NCBI GenBank assembly: GCA_036001225.1 | Contig: DASYUM010000303.1 | Coordinates: 1-8,009 of the forward strand | Reading direction: 5' to 3' | Length of the DNA stretch: 8,009 nucleotides | Source of the DNA: DASYUM01 sp036001225 | GTDB lineage: Bacteria; Methylomirabilota; Methylomirabilia; Rokubacteriales; DASRDR01 | Shown here: positions 1-5,708 of the stretch, piece after piece | How the letters are laid out: each line of letters begins with the position of its first letter | Numbering within the stretch: position 1 is the stretch's first letter | Program-made: the position numbers and the translations under genes | The notes under the pieces: generated by a model | What the model was told of the DNA's origin: nothing | The model's database searches: none | Seen by the model: the letters and a program-made list of their open reading frames with translations, nothing else

Positions 1-479
1 TGGGGGCGGGCCGACGTCGGGCTCATGAGGTGGCGGACCTCCACGCCGCGCACGGTCAGCGCGTCCGCGATCAGCGAGCGGTGACAGCGCCACGGCACCG
101 CCTCCGTGCAGGCGACGGCGGTCGGCGTATCGGCCGCCAGCCTGAGCAGCTCGACCAGCCCGGCCGCGAACTCGGCCGTCGCCATGTAGTCGGCGTAGCC
201 GCGAAAAGAAAGGTTCCGCCAGCCGGTGTTGGGCGAATCGGGACGAGGCTTGCGGAAGCCGCCGAGGGCGGGAAGGTGGTGGTAGCGGACGCCGTGGCGG
301 GGGAGCGCGGGCGCCGCCTGCTCCTGGTTCCACTCGGGGGTGTGGCGCGAGCGCGGCACCGTGCGCACGTCGACCAGGAGTCGCACGCCGGCGCTGCGCA
401 GGATCGTCACCAGCTCTTCGACCGTGCGGGTCGAGAAGCCGACCGTGTGGAGCGCCAGCCCGGCGGCGGGTCCGCTCAG
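1..479 (-). CDS. DUF488 family protein, partial (3' end beyond left edge)
   Basis: About 159 codons are visible; the C-terminus lies outside the window. Family hallmarks appear in order: HTVGFS near the N-terminus (residues 11-16), VDVRTVPRSRHTPEWN (37-51), the GVRYHHLPALGG segment (63-74), and a C-terminal CTEAVPWRCHRS block (124-135) matching the conserved Cys-x-Glu...Cys-His-Arg signature. The biochemical role of DUF488 proteins is largely unknown. The gene lies directly behind the dehydrogenase gene and was probably co-transcribed with it. The start is unclear: in this frame there is no ATG, GTG or TTG between the dehydrogenase 3' end and the first motif. The best-placed codon is a CTG at 479-477 overlapping the dehydrogenase stop as CTGA, which would be a non-standard start. 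The next GTG lies inside the domain and would delete the HTVGFS motif. Family assignment is confident; the start is not. Confidence 0.85.
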   Translation of the reverse strand, partial: MSGPAAGLALHTVGFSTRTVEELVTILRSAGVRLLVDVRTVPRSRHTPEWNQEQAAPALPRHGVRYHHLPALGGFRKPRPDSPNTGWRNLSFRGYADYMATAEFAAGLVELLRLAADTPTAVACTEAVPWRCHRSLIADALTVRGVEVRHLMSPTSARP

Positions 480-1504
480 ATGGTGATGACGATCTTGCCG
501 AACTGCTCGCCTTTCTTCAGGAGCGTGAGCGCGGCTGCCGTCTCGGCGAGGGGAAAGGTTCGGTCCACCACCGGCTTGAGGCGACCGGCGAAGAGCTGCC
601 CCATCACGTCGCGGAACTCCTTGCGGTTCGCCATCGTGGAGCCGATGATCCGAAGCTGCTTCCAGAACACGATGCGGATGTCCGTCTCCCCGATGGGACC
701 GGTGGTCGCGCCGCACGTCACGAGCCGACCGCCCGCGGCGAGCGCCCGGATGGACGTTGCCCACGTCGCGGCTCCGACGTTCTCGAGGACCACGTCCACC
801 CCGCGCTTGCCGGTCCACTCGCGGACCACTTTGCCCCAGTCCGACTGGGTGTAATTCACCCCGTCGTCGGCGCCGAGAGCCTTGGCCCGCCGGAGCTTCT
901 CGTCCGAGCTGGACGTCACGAACACACGGGCGCCGCACAGCTTCCCGATCTGCACGGCGGCCGAGGAGACCCCGCCGCCCACCCCGAGGATCAGCAGGTC
1001 CTCGGCCGGGCGCAGGCCGGCCTGGGTCACCAGCATGCGCCAGGCCGTCATGTTGACCAGGATGACGGCGGCCGCCTCCTCGAAGCTCAGGTGATCCGGC
1101 ATCGGAAGAAGGTTGCCGGCCGGCACCGCCACGTATTCGGCGAGGCCGCCCCGGACGTGCTCGCCCCGGATCCCGTAGCGCGCGCACATCGAGTCCTCAC
1201 CCTTGATGCACCACTCGCAGACGCCGCAGAAGAGGCTCGGGTTCACCGCGACCCGCGTCCCCGCCGGCGGCCCGCTGACGTCGGGGCCGAGCGCGGCGAC
1301 TTCGCCGGCGATGTCGCAGCCGGTCCAGAAGGGGAGCGGCGTCTTGAGGGCGGGCAGCCCGCCCAGGACCCACAGGTCGAGGTGGTTGAGGGCGCAAGCC
1401 CGAACCCGAACGAGGACCTCACCGGGCCCGGGTGTCGGGGTGGGGACATCCTCGACCCGGACCTTGTCGGGCCCGCCGAACTCGTGGAAGACCGCTGCCT
1501 TCAT
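476..1504 (-). CDS. Zinc-type medium-chain dehydrogenase/reductase (alcohol dehydrogenase / quinone oxidoreductase-like)
   Basis: A 342-residue cytosolic oxidoreductase of the MDR superfamily, expected to use NAD(P)H; its substrate cannot be read from sequence. The N-terminal GroES-like domain (about 1-125) starts MKAAVFHEFGG. The four-cysteine structural zinc lobe is intact (C93, C96, C99, C107). At the catalytic zinc site the usual Cys-His-x-Asp reads N40-H41-L42-D43, and the Gly-His-Glu motif reads G62-C63-D64, so two classical ligands are replaced. A Rossmann domain follows, with the nucleotide loop GVGGGVSSAA (174-183), where Ser stands for the usual Gly of GGVG. The family end QFGKIVI is present. 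I chose the ATG at 1504 because GGAGG lies 8 nt upstream and family homology starts there; the longer reading from 1582 adds an unrelated, low-complexity stretch and starts inside a terminator stem. The gene overlaps or abuts the DUF488 gene downstream. Confidence 0.93.
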   Translation of the reverse strand: MKAAVFHEFGGPDKVRVEDVPTPTPGPGEVLVRVRACALNHLDLWVLGGLPALKTPLPFWTGCDIAGEVAALGPDVSGPPAGTRVAVNPSLFCGVCEWCIKGEDSMCARYGIRGEHVRGGLAEYVAVPAGNLLPMPDHLSFEEAAAVILVNMTAWRMLVTQAGLRPAEDLLILGVGGGVSSAAVQIGKLCGARVFVTSSSDEKLRRAKALGADDGVNYTQSDWGKVVREWTGKRGVDVVLENVGAATWATSIRALAAGGRLVTCGATTGPIGETDIRIVFWKQLRIIGSTMANRKEFRDVMGQLFAGRLKPVVDRTFPLAETAAALTLLKKGEQFGKIVITI

Positions 1505-1537
1505 CGCTGGCGCCTCCGTGGGGCGGGCGGGGTGGGG

Positions 1538-1583
1538 AAAGGGAAAACGAATAGGCCCGCCGTGGCTTGACGGCAGGCCCATT
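1538..1583 (-). terminator. Rho-independent terminator of the 1607-2026 gene
   Basis: In minus-strand RNA a 14-bp stem forms between 1583-1570 and 1563-1550 with a 6-nt loop, followed by CG-TTTT-CCC-TTT. Two pairs are G-U wobbles on the minus strand and would be A-C mismatches on the plus strand, so both the stem and the T-rich tail favour minus-strand function. It starts 24 bp after the secreted-protein stop codon and lies upstream of the dehydrogenase, implying separate transcripts. Confidence 0.7.
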
Positions 1584-1606
1584 GTAGCGGTCCGCGACGG
1601 CCGCCG

Positions 1607-2026
1607 CTAGTCGATGGGGACGAGCACCCAGTCGCCGGGAACGAGCACCCAGCCGTACCCGTTCCAGGCCCACCGTGGGGGGGCCGTCACCCAACGGTAG
1701 GGTGCGTACGGGTACCCTCTCCGATGATGGTGATACCAGGCCTCTCGCTGCCAGTCGTAGGGACGGTGACCCCAGTCCCGGCTCCGCCAGCGGGGATCAT
1801 CGGGAACGCTGGGGTAGCCCGACCCCCGGCCATCCCAGGAGCGACGCGCCTCACCATTGCTCAGGCTCCCGACCGCCCCCTGAGACGGGGCCGCGTAGGG
1901 CGCGATCGGGGCGCCCCCGGCGGCCGCGGCCGGCGGCGTCGCCATTCCGACTCCGAGGAGCCCCAGGATGCTTCCCAACCCGACGACCGCCGTCCGCCAG
2001 CCTCGCCCGCCCCTCGTCTCACTCAT
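1607..2026 (-). CDS. Secreted Trp/Tyr/Pro-rich hypothetical protein
   Basis: 139 residues, no family recognised with confidence. A twin-Arg-free but typical Sec-type signal is visible: charged start MSETRGGRGWR, a hydrophobic core (about 12-29), then an Ala-rich stretch (33-37) offering a cleavage site. The mature part is low-complexity and rich in Trp, Tyr, Arg and Pro, with RWRSRDWGHRPYDW (79-92), a HHH run (99-101), and a C-terminal WAWNGYGW segment. It ends with a near-perfect seven-residue tandem repeat, WVLVPGD then WVLVPID. This resembles the small periplasmic or surface proteins with W-x-W/PG-x-W repeats found in many Gram-negatives, an analogy only. The ATG at 2026 has a purine-rich AAAGGGGG stretch at a suitable distance. 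The following terminator supports a monocistronic gene. Codon use matches the neighbours, and the signal peptide argues that it is a real gene. Confidence 0.7.
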   Translation of the reverse strand: MSETRGGRGWRTAVVGLGSILGLLGVGMATPPAAAAGGAPIAPYAAPSQGAVGSLSNGEARRSWDGRGSGYPSVPDDPRWRSRDWGHRPYDWQREAWYHHHRRGYPYAPYRWVTAPPRWAWNGYGWVLVPGDWVLVPID

Positions 2027-2175
2027 GGCGTCGCCCCCTTTGTCCTCTACTCTATCCGTTAGACCAGCGGGTCGCGGAAGTCTATTCGCAGAAGGGCGCG
2101 TCTCGGCCCCATCGGATCCCCGGCCGAGGACGGGCGCGGAGCGGGCCCGGCAGTCGGTCCGGGTGGCGGCGTCCC

Positions 2176-2205
2176 TTGACAGGCGTGCCGAGGGTTTGGT
2201 TAGAT
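2176..2205 (+). promoter_or_regulatory. Probable sigma70-type promoter for the ABC importer operon
   Basis: A perfect -35 hexamer TTGACA (2176-2181) is followed after 18 bp by TTAGAT (2200-2205) as a weak -10. Transcription would start near 2212, leaving a leader of about 110 nt before the binding-protein ATG. The rest of the 294-bp gap 2027-2320 shows no gene, RNA or clear operator. I found no convincing minus-strand promoter for the 1607-2026 gene, although it must lie in this gap. Confidence 0.55.
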
Positions 2206-2309
2206 GAGTCGCGCGTCAACCGCGCATTTCGGCTGCGACCCGCTCTCGAGCGTCACGAGTCCCCACGTGCCGCGCCCGCCGGCCACCGTTCGGGGTTCGG
2301 GCGAGCTCC

Positions 2310-2316
2310 GGAGGAG
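2310..2316 (+). promoter_or_regulatory. Shine-Dalgarno GGAGGAG deciding the binding-protein start
   Basis: GGAGGAG sits immediately before the ATG at 2321 (6 nt from GGAGG). It selects this ATG over the in-frame ATG at 2204, which lies within the predicted -10 region and would precede the signal peptide with 39 uncharacteristic residues. Confidence 0.8.
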
Positions 2317-2320
2317 CACG

Positions 2321-3514
2321 ATGACAACGAGCGCCCGTCCGTCTCTCGCCTTCGGTCTCCTTACCGCCGCGGCCGTGGTCGCCTTCGCGGCCGCGCCGTC
2401 GCTGGCCCAGGGCCCCATCCGCATCGGGGCGTCCCTCTCCCTCACCGGCACCTACGCCGCCCCTGGGCAGAACCATCACCGCGGCTACCAGCTGTGCGTC
2501 AAGCAGGTGAACGACAAAGGGGGCGTTCTCGGCCGCAAGATCGAGTTCGTCCTCTACGACGACCAGTCGCAGCCGGCGACCGGGGTACGCCTGTACGAGA
2601 AGCTGATCACCCAGGACAAGGTGGATCTGGTGCTGGGCCCCTACTCCTCGCCCATCAGCGAGGCGGTGGCCAACGTCAACGAGAAGTACAAGACGCCGAT
2701 GGTGGCCCCGATGGCCTCCACCACCTCCATCTTCAAGAAGGGTCGCAAGTTCATCTTCATGGTCCAATCCCCGGCCGAGGTCTACCTGGAGGGGCTCCTC
2801 GACGTCGCCGCCAAGAAGGGGCTCAAGACGGTGGCCCTCATCAACGAGGATACCCTCTTCCCCAAGGCGACGATCCAGGGGACGGTGGAGCTGGCCAAGA
2901 AAAAAGGGCTCCAGGTCGTCTTCGTCGAGGCCTATCCGAAGGGCAACACCGACTTCTCGGCCATTCTGACCAAGGTCGGGGCCAGCAAGCCCGACGTCCT
3001 CGGCGCCGCCACCTATTTCGACGACGCGGTGGCCATCACCCGCCAGATGAAAGAGCTGAACGTGAACCCCAAGATGTACGGGGTGACCGTGGGCGGGGAT
3101 CTGCCCAAGTTCTACGAGCTGCTGGGCAAGAACGCCGAGTTCGTGTACGGCGCCAGCCAGTGGGAGCCCGAGTTGCCCTATCCGGGGTCGAAAGAGTTCG
3201 TCGAGGCCCACCGGAGGGAGTTCCCCGGCGCCGACCTGTCGTATCACACCGCGGGAGGTTATGCCGGCTGTCAGATCCTTGTCGAGGCCATCCGGCAGGC
3301 CGGCTCGCTGGACGGCGAGAAGATCCGGGAAGCCATCCTGAAGCTCGACCTCAACACCGTGTACGGCGGCTTCAAGGTGGACCCCGACGGCTTCCAGATC
3401 TCGCACAAGATGATCATGTTCCAGTGGCAGGAGGGCAAGAAGGTCATCGTGTGGCCGGACGAGCTGGCCACCGGGCCGATCCGCTTCCCGACGCCTCCCT
3501 GGCCTCAGCGGTAA
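2321..3514 (+). CDS. ABC importer periplasmic substrate-binding protein, LivK/branched-chain amino acid type
   Basis: 397 residues, the usual length for type I periplasmic binding proteins of the HAAT family (Peripla_BP_6). The signal peptide has a hydrophobic core (about 9-25) and an A-x-A-like end, PSLA before Q30. No lipobox cysteine is present, so the protein should be free in the periplasm of a Gram-negative cell. The mature protein opens IRIGASLSLTGTYAAPGQ (33-50) and continues with the family segments GGVLGRKIEFVLYDDQSQP (67-85) and LVLGPYSSPISEAVANV (104-119), plus the ligand-facing APMASTTS (129-136). A second lobe follows (about 155-280) and the hinge returns near SYHTAGGYAGCQIL (307-320). 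The ligand is probably an amino acid or similar small polar or carboxylic compound; LivK-like binding proteins vary widely, so leucine should not be assumed. It is the first gene of the operon with livH- and livM-like permeases. Confidence 0.93.
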   Translation: MTTSARPSLAFGLLTAAAVVAFAAAPSLAQGPIRIGASLSLTGTYAAPGQNHHRGYQLCVKQVNDKGGVLGRKIEFVLYDDQSQPATGVRLYEKLITQDKVDLVLGPYSSPISEAVANVNEKYKTPMVAPMASTTSIFKKGRKFIFMVQSPAEVYLEGLLDVAAKKGLKTVALINEDTLFPKATIQGTVELAKKKGLQVVFVEAYPKGNTDFSAILTKVGASKPDVLGAATYFDDAVAITRQMKELNVNPKMYGVTVGGDLPKFYELLGKNAEFVYGASQWEPELPYPGSKEFVEAHRREFPGADLSYHTAGGYAGCQILVEAIRQAGSLDGEKIREAILKLDLNTVYGGFKVDPDGFQISHKMIMFQWQEGKKVIVWPDELATGPIRFPTPPWPQR

Positions 3515-3540
3515 GGGCGTGAGCCGCTGACGCGCGAGGT

Positions 3541-3576
3541 GGCAGGCGCCCGTCGGGGTCCCCGGCGGGCGTCGCC
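3541..3576 (+). promoter_or_regulatory. Strong intercistronic hairpin between binding protein and livH-like gene
   Basis: In the 77-nt gap, 3545-3556 pairs with 3562-3573 (12 bp, loop GGTCC). Past a single bulged A at 3544, three more pairs form (3541-3543 with 3574-3576). Two pairs are G-U wobbles in plus-strand RNA and would be A-C mismatches on the other strand, so it probably acts in this transcript. There is no T-tract, so it is not a classical terminator. Such stems behind binding-protein genes can partly attenuate transcription or protect the upstream mRNA, raising binding-protein levels over permeases; here that role is inference. Confidence 0.6.
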
Positions 3577-3591
3577 GCATTCGGGCTCCCC

Positions 3592-4470
3592 ATGAGCGTC
3601 CTCATCACGCCCGCGATGGTCGGCCAGGTGGTGATCTCCGGGCTGCTGGCCGGCGCGCTCTACGCCCTGGTCGCCCTCGGCCTCGCCTTGATCTTCGGCG
3701 TCATGCGCGTCATCAACGTGGCCCATGGCACCCTCCTCACCGTGGGCGCCTACACGACCTTCTGGTGGTTCCAGCTCCTCGGCCTGAATCCCTACCTGTC
3801 GCTCGTCGCTTCCATGCCGCTGATGTTCCTGGTCGGGGTCGCGCTCCAGCGGGTGCTGGTGAGCCGGGTGGTGGAGGCCCCCGAGCTGTCCTCCCTGATC
3901 CTGACCTTCGGAATCTCGATCGCCATGGTGAACCTGCTCCAGCTCGCCTTCAGCTCCGACCTCCGCTCGGTGGAGTTCATCACCGGCGCCTGGATGGTGG
4001 GAGGGTTCGCCCTCTCCAAGTCCCGGGTGATCGCCTTCGCCTTCGCCGCCGCCATCACCGCCGTCGCCTACTGGTTCCTCCAGCAGACCCGGCTCGGCAA
4101 GGCGATTCGCGCGACCTCCCAGAGCCCCCAGGTCGCCATGGTCTGCGGGGTCAACGTGGTCCGGGTCCACATGTACACGTTCGGGATAGCGGCCGCCCTG
4201 GCCGCCGCCGGCGGGAGCCTGGTGGCGGTCATGGTCGCCATCCAGCCGGAGATGGGTCAGGTCTACACGTTCAAGTCGTTCCTGGTCATCGTGCTGGGCG
4301 GCGCCGGCAACTATCCGGGCGCGCTCGTTGGCGGGATGCTGCTCGGGCTGATCGAGCAGCTCACGTCGCTCTTCCTGACGACCCAGCTCTCGGAGGCCGT
4401 GGCCTACGTGCTGATGGTGCTGGTGCTCTTGGTGCGGCCGACGGGCTTGCTCGGGGGCCGCGCCACGTGA
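3592..4470 (+). CDS. livH: LivH-type branched-chain amino acid ABC transporter permease
   Basis: 292 residues, the normal size for LivH, an inner-membrane permease that pairs with LivM to form the translocation path. Hydrophobic segments run throughout (about 8-40, 45-62, 68-90, 100-120, 143-163, 193-217, 228-258, 265-285). Diagnostic motifs are GLALIFGVMRVINVAHG (30-46), the cytoplasmic coupling loop TRLGKAIRATSQSPQVAM (166-183) that contacts the ATPase, and the C-terminal VLGGAGNYPGALVGG (234-248) followed by RPTGLLGG. The ATG at 3592 has no good Shine-Dalgarno; the next in-frame ATG (codon 9) would remove only a little. Its stop codon lies in the first copy of the 12-bp repeat GCGCCACGTGAG. 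In the ancestral arrangement the stop probably overlapped the livM-like start (see the repeat entries). The symbol is used by family; the substrate is not established. Confidence 0.93.
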   Translation: MSVLITPAMVGQVVISGLLAGALYALVALGLALIFGVMRVINVAHGTLLTVGAYTTFWWFQLLGLNPYLSLVASMPLMFLVGVALQRVLVSRVVEAPELSSLILTFGISIAMVNLLQLAFSSDLRSVEFITGAWMVGGFALSKSRVIAFAFAAAITAVAYWFLQQTRLGKAIRATSQSPQVAMVCGVNVVRVHMYTFGIAAALAAAGGSLVAVMVAIQPEMGQVYTFKSFLVIVLGGAGNYPGALVGGMLLGLIEQLTSLFLTTQLSEAVAYVLMVLVLLVRPTGLLGGRAT

Positions 4471-4615
4471 GGTGCCGCGAGCCGATGCCCGTCGCCCCGC
4501 GGCGTCCTCAGTCGTCGGCGCGCCTCAACGTATGCGGCATACGCCTCGGCGCGCCTCCTCCCTGCGTCCTAGCGGGGCTCGGGCCTCGACTCGCGGGCAG
4601 CCAAGGCGATGGCAT
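4460..4615 (+). repeat. Palindromic repeat element, unit 1 (156 bp, full)
   Basis: The unit begins with GCGCCACGTGAG (4460-4471). Its first 47 bases (4460-4506) are identical to 4616-4662. Arms 4475-4500 and 4572-4597 form an imperfect inverted repeat: about 22 of 24 paired positions match, plus one bulge. A second palindrome (4517-4555) lies inside. This structure looks like a small non-coding palindromic element (REP/MITE-like). No transposase is present. Confidence 0.75.
4517..4555. repeat. Inner palindrome of unit 1
   Basis: CGTATG (4529-4534) and CATACG (4538-4543) form a perfect 6-bp stem around the loop CGG. Outside them, GGCGCGCC occurs at 4517-4524 and again at 4548-4555; it is self-complementary and can close the structure. 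The flanking TCAA and CCTC remain unpaired. Unit 2 lacks this whole core. Confidence 0.75.
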
Positions 4616-4728
4616 GCGCCACGTGAGGTGCCGCGAGCCGATGCCCGTCGCCCCGCGGCGTCGTTCGTCTCGCCAGGACGCGCTCGGCCGGCGGCCTCGA
4701 CTCGCGGGGAGCCAAGGCGATGCGGCGT
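4616..4728 (+). repeat. Palindromic repeat element, unit 2 (113 bp, internally shortened)
   Basis: It shares an identical 47-bp left part with unit 1 (4616-4662) and a 30-bp right part with one mismatch (4693-4722 versus 4582-4611). The central core is missing and replaced by unrelated sequence of about 30 bp, so it looks like a deletion derivative of the same element. It ends just before the third copy of GCGCCACGTGAG. Confidence 0.7.
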
Positions 4729-4740
4729 GCGCCACGTGAG
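4729..4740 (+). repeat. Third copy of the 12-bp flanking repeat GCGCCACGTGAG
   Basis: Identical 12-mers lie at 4460-4471, 4616-4627 and 4729-4740, bordering both units like target-site duplications. The first copy holds the livH-like stop (TGA 4468-4470). The third holds the livM-like GTG start (4736-4738) overlapping a TGA (4737-4739), recreating the GTGA overlap expected in an uninterrupted operon. Confidence 0.75.
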
Positions 4741-5656
4741 ATGGCTGCTCGTCGGCGCGCTCGCCACCACGGTGGTCCTCCTCGCCCTCTATCCGCTGAT
4801 CGCGAGCGGGTACGGCATCCGCTTCATGCTCCAGCTCTTCATGTGGGTGGCCCTCGCCCAGAGCTGGAACCTGATCTCCGGGCTCACGGGTTACGTCTCC
4901 TTCGGCCACGTCGCGTTCTTCGGCACCGGCGCCTACACCACCGGTATCCTGGCGACCACCCACGGCTGGCACTGGCTGCCGGCGGCGCTGGCGGGTGGGC
5001 TGGTGGCGGTGCTCCTGGCCCTCGCCATCGGCTTTCCCTGCCTGCGCTTGAAGGGGCCCTACTTCGCCATCTCCATGCTGGGCCTCAACGAGGTCATGCG
5101 GGTGCTGGTGTCGTACTTCGAGGGACTGACCGGGGGCGGGCTCGGGCTCTCCTTGCCCACGCTCTACGCCAGCGTCCCCATCTACTACGCGATGGGGCTG
5201 GCGGCGGTGGTGGTGACGGCGGTGGCCTACCTCGTGATCACCTCTCGCTTCGGCCTGCGGCTGATGACGATCCGCGAAGACGAGGTCGCCGCCGAGGCGA
5301 TGGGGATCGACACGGCCCGGCACAAGCTGTACGCCTTCCTCCTCTCCGCTTTCGTTCCCGGCGTGGTGGGCGGGCTCTTCGCCCGCGACCAGGGCTACAT
5401 CGAGCCGATCGCCGTCTTCCCGCTGGCCTTCACGATCACGATGATCGTCATGGTCCTCTTCGGCGGGAAGGGGACGGTGTGGGGTCCCGTGTTGGGCGGG
5501 GTCGCTCTCTTCGTCCTCCAGGAGTTGGTGTGGGCCCGCTTCCTCTATCTCCACCAGTTCCTCTTCGGCGCCATCATCATCCTGGTAGTGCTGTTCATGC
5601 CGCGCGGGATCCTGGGGGTGCTCCAGCAGCGGTACCGGCTCCCCCGCTACGTGTGA
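4736..5656 (+). CDS. livM: LivM-type branched-chain amino acid ABC transporter permease
   Basis: 306 residues from the chosen GTG, matching usual LivM length. It is the second inner-membrane permease of the importer. The N-terminal helix (about 3-23) is followed by the hallmark SWNLISGLTGYVSFGHVAFF (43-62) and GTGAYTTG. Further markers are LRLKGPYFAISMLGLNEV (103-120), the ATPase-coupling loop MTIREDEVAAEAMGID (177-192), the FARDQGYIEP stretch (215-224) and the C-terminal GGKGTVWGPVLGG (243-255). The frame is open upstream to a GTG at 4472, but those 88 extra codons are translation of the palindromic repeat (Arg/Ala/Pro-rich, no family resemblance) and contain its duplicated segments, so GTG 4736 is preferred. 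The gene ends 52 bp before the ATPase gene. Automatic pipelines may report the 394-residue version. Confidence 0.9.
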   Translation: MRWLLVGALATTVVLLALYPLIASGYGIRFMLQLFMWVALAQSWNLISGLTGYVSFGHVAFFGTGAYTTGILATTHGWHWLPAALAGGLVAVLLALAIGFPCLRLKGPYFAISMLGLNEVMRVLVSYFEGLTGGGLGLSLPTLYASVPIYYAMGLAAVVVTAVAYLVITSRFGLRLMTIREDEVAAEAMGIDTARHKLYAFLLSAFVPGVVGGLFARDQGYIEPIAVFPLAFTITMIVMVLFGGKGTVWGPVLGGVALFVLQELVWARFLYLHQFLFGAIIILVVLFMPRGILGVLQQRYRLPRYV

Positions 5657-5708
5657 GCGCCGTGCCGAGACCCGTCGCACCTCATCGTCCGCGGCCGGGC
5701 GCGGGCAT

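Noticed and set aside
1581..1586. TACAAT on the minus strand as a -10 box for the dehydrogenase gene
   Set aside because: No -35-like hexamer at 16-18 bp, and the sequence is part of the terminator stem region.
2041..2090. tRNA-like stretch in the intergenic gap
   Set aside because: No cloverleaf or T-loop could be assembled on either strand.
2040..2100. Possible minus-strand promoter (TAGACT) for the secreted-protein gene
   Set aside because: The hexamer about 17 bp downstream does not resemble a -10 box; too weak to list.
2204..2320. Extended N-terminus of the binding protein from ATG 2204
   Set aside because: The ATG overlaps the predicted -10 box, lacks a ribosome binding site, and would bury the signal peptide 39 residues inside.
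2216..3580. Long open frame on the minus strand opposite the binding-protein gene, and a 615-codon plus-strand frame over 1675-3522
   Set aside because: GC-rich sequence keeps shadow frames open. The translations are Arg/Gly/Pro- or His/Asp/Glu-rich with no family features, while the plus-strand frame at 2321 carries a clear signal peptide and LivK family motifs.
4460..4740. CRISPR-like direct repeats
   Set aside because: Only two long copies with palindromic, related interiors rather than regular unique spacers, and no cas genes.
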